From Puntigrus tetrazona (taxonomy: Eukaryota; Chordata; Actinopteri; Cypriniformes; Cyprinidae), in assembly GCF_018831695.1 (NCBI RefSeq), contig NC_056707.1, forward strand, positions 16,314,039 through 16,378,038: 64,000 nt of DNA, read 5' to 3'. Each line of letters opens with the position of its first letter. Positions within the stretch are counted from its first letter, which is position 1. Shown in pieces: positions 25,251 through 38,700 of the stretch. A program made the position numbers and the translations under genes. The notes below the pieces were generated by a model. It was not told the origin of the DNA. It saw nothing but the letters and a program-made list of their open reading frames with translations, and searched no databases.

Positions 25251-28200
25251 GGCAAGGTAGGCAAATCAACCTGTGCAGAGAGAATTATATTAGTCTGTGA
25301 CACAGGGTACCTGCTAAAGAATGAAGACCATCGCTCACACAGCGCCATAACTAATAAAGGGGTGAAATATTCTCACAATCATTGGGGCAATTTACAACCG
25401 CAAGAAAGACCTTCAATTCAGTGGCAACCATGAAGCCTCTCTCTCCTTCTCTCATGCTCTATAAAGAATGAAATGTATGGCAATCTCTTTGAAAGCAGAT
25501 GAGAGTTTTGAAGGTTGCAGAGAGTGCATTGGTGCATATATTCTGCCCAAACCTATGCCTCAGGATGAGGACTTCCATATTAAATGAAAGGAAAAAATAA
25601 ACATCAACCAAGTAAAATTAGAAAATGACATACTGAGAAAATTAACTGGGCTTTTTAATTAACCGAAACTAAACACATTTCGAAGATACCACTCGAACTG
25701 ATTCAATCACAGAAATGAATAAAATAGGGGGTATTACATTACTGCTTAATGTATTATTATATGCAAATAAGATACGACATGAACATATGTATTTTGGCCA
25801 TATAAGATTCTGGAGCCAAATCAAATCAAACAATGAATACATAACCAAAGTGTACCAGATGCAGTGATAAACAGAAAGGGAAAGAGATACAGATGTATAA
25901 TTTCCACTAAAGAACATAAAAATATAAGGCTATATATACGTAAAGGCTATAAGTCCCAGAATGCTTATAGCTTTACAATGTCTTCCTTGCAGCCATAAAA
26001 ATGAGATTAAAAAGCCCTTAAGGTGGACAGTGCTGCTGAACCTGAAGATATAAAGAGGAAAAAAAAACAGCAAAGATAATTAGAGCCAATGTAATGAATG
26101 AAATATCACGGTTACCTCATGAGCAGGCTGGCACTAGTTCACTGCTGTAATGCCTGAGCTTTCCATTTTATCAGAACACAGAAATACTGAACCTAATCAC
26201 ACGAAATCTTAAAGAATTGTTGAACAATTTAAAATATTTTTTTGTGAAATACACAAAAGTGCTGTTAGCCCTAGTAGTAAAGCAGAATAACAGCAGAGTA
26301 GAAATAAGTTCAAGTCAGTGAACGATAAATGAAATCTATATATTTATATAAATTCAAATTGCTTAAATCACATTATGAAGCAAAATAATAAAGTTGCTAA
26401 ATAAATAAATAAAACCATAATAAACAGCTTTAATAGATTTTAAGCAAATGAAAAATTACTCCAGTACACATTTTCACTAAATGACCATTTAATCTGATTC
26501 AGAGAAATGAATCAAGGCTTGTGAAACTACTGTAATGACAGTCTGTGGGGAACTTCACGGCCTTTTAAAATGCACATTAAAATCATCACATTCCCAATGC
26601 TTCTGTATTTTAATGCTTTTTAATTTTACAACAACAAAATCATTGCAAATGTACCACTCAGCAACTGTTTAACGAGAGTCATTTAATAACCCTACCCATA
26701 AATCCAAATCCTTAATTTACAATTCAAAACCCCTTAAAGCATAGGCAGCTCTTTCAAACGCAAACACGTGAACCAATCAGCATTCAGACACAGATAGGAG
26801 GTGAGAGCAATGCAAGTGTGTGAAGTCGGTCTGTGCAGTCAGGTCCACCTTCAGAGAGGTTCTGCTCACGCTGAGTCAGTTAAAGAGTGCTACAGTGTCT
26901 CTGTAGACATGTGTACAGTATGAGTTTTTGTGGGGGAAAACTCATACTGGCACTCATACTCAAATAGTGCCACAGTTTTGATTATTGTAAATAAATCTAA
27001 TTCATCTTTTTTAATTTACAAATTTTCTGCCTGAATGGAAAGAATTTACTTAAGAAATGTGAGTTAGACCAAAAGAACTGATTGTTTCAAAAAAACCCCA
27101 AAACTCTAGAATAATGCAATGCATGTCTAGTATACGTGCTAAGAAGTGCACCAAACAGGAACTGATGCAACAAACCTCCAACACTTATGAGTTCTTCTTC
27201 AGAAGTGTTCATTGCATCAATTCAGGGTGTTTTTTCCTGGGGGACTAATAAAAAAACTGTAACTCAGTTTGTGTAAAGTCAGCCGGCTGGATTGAAACTG
27301 CAGCCATGTCATGTCATTTTTGTGTGTGAACGGACCATAGGAGGTCTGTGAGTGTCCTGACTGAACTGGAGAATAATTCCAAGCCAATAATTATGCTGGG
27401 CCACGACTCCAGCATATGTGGCCTCTCTCCATCACGCCAGCACTGTCACTAACCTGAGTAAACAGCGATCCATCAAACAAAGTATCAGAGAGCCACCTGA
27501 CGCCGAGTTCCAGTAACCAGCCAGATTGACCCCTGAAGCATTAATAAAATGACATGCATCCCAGCCCCCCCAAAAAGCAAAGCAAAGGCCTCGAGCAACA
27601 TGCCCTACTCTGTCAAACATCTCAAAGCACTCAGTCAAGGACGGGAGCACAGATCATTGATGGGGTAGGATATAAATGGCTATGTAAGCAAAATGAAACA
27701 AGAAGTTAAAGTGTTGCCATCGCTGAGGAAGAAGGGACAAGGAGCCCTTCTGCTTTACTCCCTGCTATTTTTGTGCCCTCTCAAATAGAAGAGAAACATG
27801 CGTCTTTCTGAAAGAGAAGTTTGAAGGTCTAAGTTAATGTCTTTCTGAATAACAGTCTGTTATCAAATGTATGGCGATCATTTGAAGCGTATTTCTAAAT
27901 GATAGCCTACACACTCAAACCCACACTGTGTGGAGGGCGCTGACACATTTTGACACATTCCAACACATCCAGAGAGTGTTTCTTCAACTAGGAGTATGTT
28001 TGGCCATGTGCACCTCAAGAAAAAATATGTGTTAAAACAGTGCATTTATTTTGTCTCTTAACAATGCCAATAGTGTATATTCTTATTTTAAAAATATTAA
28101 ATGATGCCAAAGTTAACACAAATAGTAAAATGGTTTAGCATTATTTCAATATTCATTTAGATTATAAAATATATAATATATAATATGTATAATATTACAA

Positions 28201-28629
28201 ATAATGCAATATTTAAAAATATATATATAATATATAATATATAATAGGTATACAGGTAACATTATTATTATAGGGAAAAACATTTCATTATTAACATTAT
28301 TATTAGCAGCAAATTAGGAGTTTATTGAGGCAAAAGTCATGGTTTGTTAATAGCAAGAATAAATTGTGCAAAAATACACTTGCAGGCATGCAGCAATGTG
28401 ACCTTCATATTAAAAAAATAGATTAATTTCAATCAAAATCAACCCATACTAGAGGCTGAAGAAAACGGCCATAAAAGGATGTTTAGAGTTCAATCCACAA
28501 CATACAGCACTGATGATTTCTTTCAAGCTCAACCTATGCATGCTGTGAGTTAACACACTGGCATGGATTTCACATGATGTTCAGAGACAAATCATAAAGA
28601 GGCTGTTAACATGCTCACCCATTTTTATA

Positions 28630-28665
28630 GAGAGAGAGAGAGAGACAGAGAGACAGAGAGAGAAA
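28630..28665. repeat. (GA)n / (GACAGA)n purine tract
   Basis: Imperfect AG repeat with GACAGA interruptions. Confidence 0.9.
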
Positions 28666-29600
28666 GCTGCAGTCAGCATGTGATTCAGAGGTGCTGATGG
28701 ACGGCGGGGACTCCTCGCTGAGCAGCATTTACGAGCTCACTGTGGCATCTGCAGCTCACATGACACCAGACGCAGCTGCTGCTGACACACACATACAGCA
28801 AACACACACCTCCCAGGATCTCTTAGTATCTGGTTAGCGTCATGCTAGAGAAGCAGGCGGCATGAGGTTGGAGAAGCTGAGGTACAGCTAGAGCATTAAA
28901 AGACAAGATATTACATTTGAAGACAGCCATTTACCATCGGGTTGCGTCTCGATTTATGACTTGAAGGGCACAAGAGATGTAAAAATCAATACAGCATCTT
29001 TTTTATTATTTTGTAATTATTAAAGAAATAATGAAAATCCATATTTCACATTTCTTTGTCAGATGCCGAGCTCCAGAATAATTTCATACATAATATAAAG
29101 AGGAGGCTGCTCAGTTCCAGTGATGAAAAGAAATGGAAGAAAAGGTTCTCTGGTCTCTAGAAATAGAGCTTTGTTCTAAGGGTACTTGAAAAATACATTT
29201 CGCATCACATCAAAGAAAAAAAAAGATATAGATATAGTGGATAGTTCAGAATATGCTCCAAAAGGTTGTAATTGTGGGCCAGTTTTATACTTTGCTTAAA
29301 ATCCTTAAACCTATTAGCAAAGATGTTTCTGATTAGCAAACAATATCTGGTCTAAGATGAGAATATCCAATTAAAAACCAGTTAGTATGTGGGTACATGT
29401 GGGCAAATCTTTAAGGTATGATAAATGGCATGATCACCAGCAGAAGAAGTGTTCCCTGCTTCTCTCTCTCATTCTTTAGTGGAAGGTTGGTTGATTACAG
29501 CAGGCTTGAACAGCCTAATTGTCTTCTAAATGTTTACAGATGCGTGGCTTTAGCACTCAGTACTACAGATATATCCGCTTGAATTCTTACAGACTAATGT

Positions 29601-29603
<3 letters not shown>

Positions 29604-29663
<60 letters not shown>

Positions 29664-29682
29664 TGTTTACATATATACATAT

Positions 29683-29758
<76 letters not shown>
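29604..29758. repeat. Compound (AT)n - (AC)n microsatellite
   Basis: About 29 AT units (29604-29662), a 24-base spacer, then about 36 AC units (29687-29758). Very likely polymorphic. Confidence 0.97.
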
Positions 29759-29761
<3 letters not shown>

Positions 29762-30790
29762 TGTGGAGGGAATGAGTATGATTTGAGAATGTGTATTTAG
29801 TCTTTACTGACTAACAAGAAACGGCATGATTATGAATTCAAAATGTTGCACCATCTGAAAGGTATAAGGATAAAAAATGTTTTACTCCAAACTCCATTCA
29901 TGAAGTCCGTTGAGTGTTTGAAATAAATCCTTGTAAGATGATGTTTTAACTTCAAGTATAAAGTATTTTGAAGAAATCTTTTCATGTCTGTGTATAGTTA
30001 AGGCTATGTCCACATGAAGCCTGAGCTTTCCCCCATCCAATTTTTTTCCCCTCCTTTTCTCAGTATCTGCATACACGGATAACCACAAAACAATGCAGCA
30101 TACATGTCAGACCAGCATTGTTTGTTCATGCTTCTGTTGCTGTTATGTAGCAGTGTCTGACCAGGGGCAAGACGTGGGGTGATGATCATTGTTTAAGAAA
30201 AATATACGGATTGACCATCCACACAAAAACACAAGAGTGTCATTTTCAAATTTATCCTCTCTGGGACATGGTTTCAAACAAAAATGTTTGTTTATACAGT
30301 CTCAAAACAAGTCTAAGAAGCATCTCTAAACCACATCTGCCCCATTAATAGTCTTGAAAAAATAAACTACTTTTGAAAAGTTGCTAAATGCTTTTGGAAA
30401 GAAATTTTTTGAGATCTTGGAGAGAGGTTAAAACAAACCATACTGATCTGATCCGTAGAGAAAGAGAGTTCACCCAGGCTAACAACCTCTGCGTCTGCAG
30501 CGTTCTGAGTCAATCTTTTCATGATTTGGTGACTTTATACAAATGTTGCGGAGGAGCAAACATGAAAAGCAATGGAGTGTCTTTTAAATTATAATTGTGG
30601 ATTTCCACAGGCTGTTTGGAGGCTTTCCTCTCTGTAAATATCCTGAATGGAGCCGCTTTGAAAAACATACACAAAACACTCTCTTTCCAAAAATAGCATT
30701 AAATAAAGGCGTAGCTAAACGAAAAGGTAGCAGCAACCTCAAAACAACCTTTTGTGGCAGAAGACACTGCTGGAGCGCTGCAGGGGTGAA

Positions 30791-30814
30791 GATGATGATG
30801 ATGATGATGATGAT
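30791..30814. repeat. (GAT)n microsatellite
   Basis: Eight GAT units. Confidence 0.95.
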
Positions 30815-33800
30815 AGCTAAGACATTTAACATTCGGGCTGTTTGCGTGTGCTATGGTGGAGACTTTAGAACCTCCCGCAGGGAAGACAATAAAGAAGCCC
30901 ATCTCTCTGCCTCTTGGAGGCTGCATTCCCTTTCGAATCTGGACAGATTTCTTCTTTTTCACCCCACATCAATAAGACCCCACTGAAGTTGATTGTGGCC
31001 CTCTGGATGACCACACACTTTCTCAAAGAATGTGCTGCAATAAAAAAACAAGACAAGGTTACTGAAAGGCCAGGGTGTTGTTCAACCGCCACTCTCAAAT
31101 ACGAGGTTTTATCAATGGTTCTGGGAGCTGGAGGATGAAAGACATTTCAGTCAGTCCTGTAGTAGACGGAGTAAGAATGAGTGACTCCAACAGTCCTGTG
31201 CCCTCCACAAAAATCTTACAAAGCTTGGTGTTTTGAAGAATGTTTTTTCTTTTCAAGGAATAAAGCTTTTCTAATTCTATCTTTTCTAAATTGCAAGATC
31301 ATAAATGATAACAATATAACATATTACAAAATAAAATAATAGTTAAAAAAATGATTACATCATAATATGGAAGCATAAGGTGACCTAGAGCTCTGAGCTT
31401 CAATTCAGACATCCGGCAGTAAAGTAAAATCACAGACATCTGGATAAATGAGAAAGAAACATCCTTAACCTATAAAGCAAACAAATTTCAAACTTAGTCT
31501 TGCTACAATGAACTGAAATCAAATCGGCTCACACACTTAGGCACTGCTTTCATTTTACAAAATAACCCTTTCAGAAACTAAAACCACACTGAATATCATC
31601 TTTACATCTGCTTCTGTCCATCAGTAAGAGAGAGAATCCGTCTCATCTGAGCTAAGTGGCCCTTATGGGCTTTCCCTAGTGTTGTGCTTTACGGTAAGTG
31701 CTGCAACGGTACGTGAAAGCATCCGTACTCCAGTGTATCGATGTCCTAAGAGTTGCTATAATAAAACACTGGACTCACGCAAACAAAAGTGTGCGTTTAT
31801 AGTCACTAAACACAGAATAGGTTTTATAGAGTTTGGAGAGGATTTGTCACAGATGGCTGGCAGCTGGCACGATGACCTTAAGGTGCTTCAAACACAAAAG
31901 TGGCACAGATGACGGTGTGGTTTCCCCCAGCTGATGTCTAGACAACAAAAACAATCAGCTTTGTGATGTGCCAACAGTAGTACAGCGTTTCATACAGATT
32001 TATGTTTATAGGTGAAACTACAAATATGCGCAGATGCATGCACTACAAATGCCACTGGCACTTTCACTGCTTTTCACCACCTGTTATTCATAGTACAGTA
32101 GAGGAAAAAAACAACAGAAAAAACTCACAAAACCACCATATATTACTTCAGTATTGAGCAAAAAGAGCTTTATACGTTACATTTCATCAAGTCTAGCAGT
32201 GTAAACAGTCTCTCAAAAGCAAAATCCTAGAGCAGAATCTGTAACTGAAGTGTCAAGCAGAGCAACAGTCACTAATGTCACTTAATTATGGGAAGTGTTG
32301 CTTGTCTACAGAGCTCATTACCAGACTGTGTGCTCCTGCTGATTTTTCAGATTACGCAGAGATTCCACAGGTCTGGGTGCAATGATTTGAATGATAATAT
32401 AAGAAAAGGTTTCGCTGGTATAAAAGCCACCAATGTTAGAATGGGTGATTTTTAGGAAACACAGCATTCCTTATAGCATATCTTAACCAATTAAAAACAA
32501 GCATAACATGTGAAAACCTATGTGAATGTGATTTGACGGGATATTGTGTTGGGTAGTCTCAGCCACATTAAAGTCTCAGTGGTCTGAAGTCACTCAATCC
32601 TAAGCAATTACAAATTTCCGTCTGTTATAAAGCTCACATTTCCATTAAAAAACAAAACTCAGAAATTTGTACCCAGGTGCAAAATTGATGTGTTTTATGG
32701 TGTTTGAATCTTCAAGATCTCCATGAAAGAACATATCTAATGGACTGTGTGTTTTTTCTGGTATGGTTTATAAGGACACAAATGTGTAGAATGAGACGCG
32801 TACTACAACGCAAACATGGTTTATGAGAACACTTTCTATGTCCCAGCTAACCTAATGGCTTAAAAAACAGTTCTCTGTGTTTTGTGCCAGTAGTTTTGTG
32901 TGAGCGGCATGTTCAGGGAAAGAGGACAGAACTTATACAGTCTAAAAACCATTACACCTAGTCCTCGTAACCAAAATTAAAGTGCAAGGAGGCAAAGTTC
33001 ACAGAGTTGCTTCTATCCTAAACTCAGAGAAGAATAAACATTTAAAAGGTAACAGAGTAACAAAAGTCAGAGTTACTGCAGCGTTTTAATCACCGAGTCT
33101 CATGAGTTTTACAGCAGATTCTGAAATACCAGCATGAGTGTGTTCTCTCCCACATAGGAGAAAGACAGATGGGAGGTGGGTAGAGTGTTTGCCGAGACTG
33201 TGAAACTCAGGAGAGATGAGACAGAGGTTTAGCAGTGGACTGAGATAACACAAAGCCCTGGGCAAAGATCTCTTTCTCACATGCACAGTACTTAACATCC
33301 TACCCAAAGAACTTCTCTGTCTTCAGAGAATTCACGGAAACTGTTCAGCTATGTTTCCATGCTTACACAAATCCTCACTGATTCAGAGCAAGTACAGTGA
33401 ATCTGTCTGTCTCAGGAGACTTGTAGACTCTTCGACCCAGTCAGTACTGCACACACAGTACTGTATATCAGCCAGTTCACTCCAAGCATGATAATGATGA
33501 AGACGACTGTAAAGAAAACGATATTAGCGTTCACACAAGAGAACAATAGAACTGTTCTCAGGTGTGACATCCTTACAAATGACTCATTTATTACTTGTTT
33601 AGTGAAATAAGCACTAAAACAACATGACCCCCAATTCCCAAAATATATACAAATAAAAAAACAGCTAAAATTCTATATTAAAAAGTATGCCAAAGAATAA
33701 TTGCATTAATAATTGTCTTGTTGCAAATGCTTTGATAGACATCTAGCTGGAGTAACACACACACTCAGAGCAAGACTCACACATTGAGAACACTCAAGCG

Positions 33801-34312
33801 TACTGCTGCAAAACCTCCCCAATGTGCCATTTAAGGTAAAATCTGTGATCACACTTCAGCACAATACAAAAGTCAGGTCTTCAGTTTACTCTGTCCAACC
33901 ATGGTGTAGTCCTATCTACGATCTCAACAAAACACAACACATGTGGTGCCCACTCTCAGCGTTATGCATATATGTCACAGCCAAGCAGCACTTCTATTTT
34001 CACATCAACAAAGTAATGCTAATTCTTCAGTACATTTTGGACAGCTGTATTAGTTACTGAAACCGCAGATGTTTAGGAGGTGAGTTGGTGGTGTAGACAT
34101 ATCGAATTTCCTCTCCAGAGCTGCTGATTAGAGAGTGGTTGATCAAATCGACACGAACCCAGTCATTCATTTTGGGTCCTTTCCAGCTCTATGTAAAGAA
34201 TTCGGTGCTTATTCATGAAGTAACACTGAATATGTATGCTGAGCTCTGGAAAGGTCGCAGCTGATGAATTCTCTTCACAATCGTCATCAAAAGAGGAACG
34301 CGAGTGTTTTAC

Positions 34313-34425
34313 CTTCTGTGCTGAGGCCAGGGCTGGAGGTGAATTTGGCCACATCCACAATCTTCACAGCAAACTGTTGGCCTGTCTCTCTGTTGATGCA
34401 TCTTCGTACCACACTAAACGGCCCC
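34313..34425 (-). CDS. cask: CASK coding exon 2 (kinase N-lobe, glycine loop and ATP lysine)
   Basis: CASK is a MAGUK scaffold at synapses and epithelial junctions with an N-terminal CaM-kinase-like domain. Read on the minus strand, this 113-base exon follows an acceptor (TTTTCAG) and ends at a donor (GTAAAA). It begins with the last base of a lysine codon and then encodes GPFSVVRRCINRETGQQFAV and KIVDVAKFTSSPGLSTE, ending with one base of the next codon. GPFSVV is the second half of the glycine-rich loop and AVKIVD contains the ATP-binding lysine (residue 41 in the mammalian numbering I know). The translation matches vertebrate CASK essentially without change. The one-base overhang joins in frame with the exon at 20607-20712. 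Exon 1, expected to end just before this lysine, was not found upstream. Confidence 0.96.
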
Positions 34426-36019
34426 CTGAAAAGGAAACATACAGGTAAATTACTTGAGTCCCGCACATTCTGGGATAAATATAGGCAGTGTTGCCATTTA
34501 ATTAAACCAAATGAGATTTACAAATCTTTACATTTTGGAAATAAACTCTTTATTTTATACATTCACTCAGGTATATGGGTAGCCAGTTTAAGAATCATAA
34601 TGATTATGATCCCTAAAATGTTTCCCATTTTGGATGATTATTCAGTCTGATTTATCAGTCTGTGACTGATGATCATTTTTATACAGAGTCTAACAGCAAT
34701 GAATAACCTATGAGTGGGCAAATAAATATTACTGTCAATAAAAAAAGTTCAGATCTTTCCCAGCAGTACAAAAACCATAATCAAACATAATAACACACAT
34801 GCCTTAACCTTCCTGCACAAACAATTTTTCATTTAGCTGGCCTCAATATTACCTTTGTTTCCTCTGCTCTCCAGAAATTTAGCTGTTGTTGCTACTTTGA
34901 CCCATGAACCTGTTACATTTTATCTTTAAACAAATGTAATTAATTCATAAAAGTACCCAAGTACCCACAAGTCACTCATTCAAGTACGCCTCATATGGCA
35001 ACGGTTTTGGGGAAGAAGTGAGATTTTCAGTCTCAACAATGTCATTAGAGCCGTGCACGGCTTGACAACTACAAGCTGGCTGAAGTAAAAAGCCTGGCCT
35101 CTTTCTAGGAATAAAGGAATGCACACATCAGCAATGAGGATGATGAGATTGTTCTGTTTGAGGAACAGCGGGAAGTAGAGAGGCTGGGGAAAGGCTGGCT
35201 TTCTGTGAAAAACTGTGATCTGATATTCCAAAGCCTTTAACCCTTCTCAGCATGAGCTCTGAGTGTTTCTGCCGGCCTGAAGAAAGATGGCAGCAGAGAG
35301 ACCTCTGAAGCAACTTTTGCTTGTTTGTGTGCAATGTGTGCTTGTTTGTGTTTGTGTCTGTCCTATAGGTGCTGTGCACTCAGACAACGACAAAGAAAAA
35401 ATGTATCTGAGTAAATGAAACATAAAAGAGAGTAACATTTAAATTCTCATAGTATGCAAATAAAATAATTAATAACTTTAAATTAATATAACTTTATCCT
35501 TATATAAATATCCTTAGGATTTAGCTTCAAGCTTGACAGATCAGATCATCTCTGTTCTTGTAGACAGAAAAAACTATTCTCTGCAGCGAGTGAAAATGAG
35601 TTGGTGTGATATTTACCTACTTTAAGCTCAGCGTGGCCACATTTTCAAACTTGACATTTATTCTCTAAATTACTGTCGACGAGTCTGTAAAGAATTTCTC
35701 ACCCTCCTCCTCAGGTACGCAAGTTACATTTCATTACAGACGACCCAGTTCACTCTGACCTGCAGATTTTCAGACATAAAAATAGACAACCTTTATGAAA
35801 TATGTGTTGTCAGAACCTCTCTCTGTACAGTTCCCAGGTCAGTGCTCCACGGAGAACACTTTAAGGCTGGCTGCTGTCTTCCTGTCATCCGACTCTCTGG
35901 CTGAACTGTTAATGAACCGCAGGTGCAGCGAACATGTGGAGCACAGAGTTTAAGGAAGTGTTTGGAGAGCAGCAGTGCTACACCGAATCTATAACTGAAG
36001 GCTGATAAAAGTCTTTACT

Positions 36020-36115
36020 GCCACTTTAGGTCAATTTAATGCATCCTTGCTGAACACAAATATTCCTATCTTTTTAAAAACACCTCTTGACCCCAAACTT
36101 TTGAACAGTGGTGTA
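36020..36115 (+). repeat. 3' end fragment of a dispersed fish repeat
   Basis: TCTTTACTGCCACTTTAGG, TCAATTTAATGCATCCTTGC, TGAACACAAATATT and GACCCCAAACTTTTGAACAG are in the expected order for the terminal part of the same repeat family as 18500-18622 and 51140-51465. Confidence 0.65.
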
Positions 36116-37784
36116 AAAAAGTATTTATCTATGCTGCCAGCGTAATGTAAAAGGCAGTATTTTTCAGACAGAAATCAAATCAGCTCTAGCCAAGTGCAAT
36201 GATCTCATTTACTCAAGCTTACACAATTAAAATTTAAAAAGCACATAAACGCACAGACCGCAAAGGAACTTTTGTCCTACAAGTCAAGAGTAATTGAGTT
36301 TTTACGCAGAATATTTGTTGAGATTTACTAAAGCTATAAGCCACAAGGTTAAAAAGGTCTTGTCTGGCACGTCACCATGAATGGGTGCACCATCAGTCTT
36401 GTGGCTTATTGCTTTTTAAAAAAAAAAAAAAAAACTTCAGCAAGACCATCCATAACAGTAACAGGATTTCTAAAAATAAATCTCCACCTAGCGATACAGA
36501 GAATTAACCTCGATCAAACCATCAGTTTATTATAAAACCCACATTACATCATTTTGATGTAGCTAATCAGATGTCAAGAAGCCGATAAAACCAGGAAGCT
36601 GGAAAAAAAAAATTGTGTGTTGTGCGGCATTAACATTATAGAACAACATGGTTTTAACGCGACCTTATATGCTGGCATATAAGAATAATTAGCTTATGAC
36701 TGCGCGTGTAATTATTATCCAAAATTATCCAAAAAAAACCCTTTTCCAAAATTAGACAACAGTTTACTGACCTTAAAGAAACAAGTAGACACTTAATAAA
36801 TAAAAAGATCTGCATTTTAGGCACAAGTCTATTCTGATTCAGCTATAAAATTGCAATGCCGCAAACTGGAGAATAATGCAAATTGAAGAGGTGGTTGAGA
36901 GCTTATTATTATCACTGTATCTTGCTAATACGAGTGCGAGAGGGGCTGTGTTTTCCCCAACACAAACTGCCGGAGCAGATGGCGTGAAGCGCAAAGCTGC
37001 TTACTGGCAGAGAGCCGAGTGCAGCCACGCGTGGCTCAGAGCTGGACTCCACCACGCTAAACTGCTGGAACTGTGGATACATGACACCAGAAGCGCCATA
37101 ACATCTGAAGGGGGCTTTATCTACTCAATCTGTCACGGCCCTCATGTTGTTTTTGGCATAAACGTTCCCTAGACATTACATAAATGATGTTGTGTATTAA
37201 CACCAACCATGAACACAAAAAAACATTCAGTTGTGCGGAGCTGTCTTTTCCAGACATCAGACGGTACGCATGGAGTGGAGTCCTGAAGGAGTTGCTGTGG
37301 AGGTTGATGTCCACTGACAAGTTGAACAAACTGACTGCTCCATGTGTGGGGGGGGGAAATTATGCTGACTGAGGAATATCTTGCTGGCCTCTAAATTGTC
37401 TTCCCAAAAAAGAACGGAATAATTAAAATGTTTCAAAGCTAAAAATGTCTCTAGAGGTTCTTCTTGGCAGCCATTATACCTTGCAAAAGAAAAAAAAAAA
37501 AGTCAAAATAGTCTCTATGAGCGTAGAGCTGTCCATTATAAAATTCTAAAATGTAATTAAAAGGATATTTCAACACAGAGGATGGAGTTTTAACAAAAGT
37601 TATGCAGTAAAAAAAAAACAAAAAAACCCCAGAAAAACTCCTGTGGTATAAGCAAAATAGGAAAACTATCCATGAGTAGTGGATAAAAAAAAACCACCAA
37701 AATGCAGACATACAATCTGTAGTTTTCATAAAAGCCGTGCAATTTGACGAATTCGTGCTGACAAATAAATGGAGATTTCTTAAT

Positions 37785-37850
37785 CTTAGTCACCTTTATT
37801 TAAATGCCGATTTATATAACAGCGGCTGTTTTCAAGCAGCTTTACAGTAT
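37785..37850. repeat. Possible short dispersed-repeat fragment
   Basis: CACCTTTATTTAAATGCCG and TTTTCAAGCAGCTTTACAG resemble a short motif (TTTATATAGCGC...CAAAGCAGCTTTACAG) that I associate with fish dispersed repeats. Confidence 0.35.
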
Positions 37851-38519
37851 TAAACAGGGAGGTACTTTTTTACTTTATACTACAGATGTTGCAACAATAC
37901 ATAGCTGGTTAAAAACATTATCACTTAATTAAGTAACTGAATCTATTTTAAGGAGCTTTCTCCAAGCAATTCCAAGAAATAGCAGGAAAAGAATAGCATC
38001 TTACACACATAATGGGATAGCCCTAGTATTTTTTATCTATTTTATGGATGTCAATGAGAACTAAAATGTTCATCCTGATTACTTTTCACTATCCAAAGAA
38101 ACACTAAAATCACTTTTTCCAGTGAAAATGAAAAATGCATTTGACAAAAGCAGTGCACATGGAAACCTGTGAGGTGCCCTGCTGGGCTGATTTAGCATAG
38201 CATTATGGGAACCGAAATGATGCAGTAAGTGTGCATCGGCCGTTCGCTCCCAGCAGCTGCTATAGATGACAAGCACAAGCAGCGACATGCTGTAGCACGC
38301 AGCGGGGATGCCGTGTTTGGTGCCAGAAAGAAGCAGGCAGATTAGATAAGACCAGTGCAGACATGAGAACAGCGGGTATAGGTCACATACACAGGATAAA
38401 CAAGTCTGGGTAAACCACTTTACAGCAAGTTGAGCAGGTGAATATTTCATTGAAGTGTCTTTCTGTGCAAGAGTGCTGAACGATCATAAATAATGACGGA
38501 CAGGGAAGATGTCCTCCGC

Positions 38520-38700
38520 AGCAGTGCATGACGGGGGAGGATGTGCTGGCAGGCAGAAATATGAGGTGAGGAAGGAAAGAAGAGTGAAAACAGGAAAAGA
38601 AGCACAGAGAGAGACGCGACGCAGGAAGACGAGAGAAAAGAGAAGTACAGAAGAGGATATAGCGGAGGATGAGAGAATCGGTCAGACAGCGGGGAGGCTG
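38520..38700 (+). other. Polypurine-biased tract
   Basis: The plus strand is strongly A+G-rich (GGAAGGAAAGAAGAG, GAAGACGAGAGAAAAGAGAAG). This explains the long stop-free frames on the complementary pyrimidine-rich strand (38383-38836), which I do not take as genes. Confidence 0.8.

Noticed and set aside
28697..28837. 46-codon frame starting MDGGDSSLSSIYELTVASAA in a GC-richer patch
   Set aside because: It looks protein-like at first, but it is short, has no splice donor before the stop, and ends in CA-repeat-derived residues.
33412..33513. Minus-strand segment after TTTCTTTACAG encoding a hydrophobic VFIIIMLGVNWLIYSTVC tail
   Set aside because: About 30 codons only; no upstream exon with the matching phase was found.
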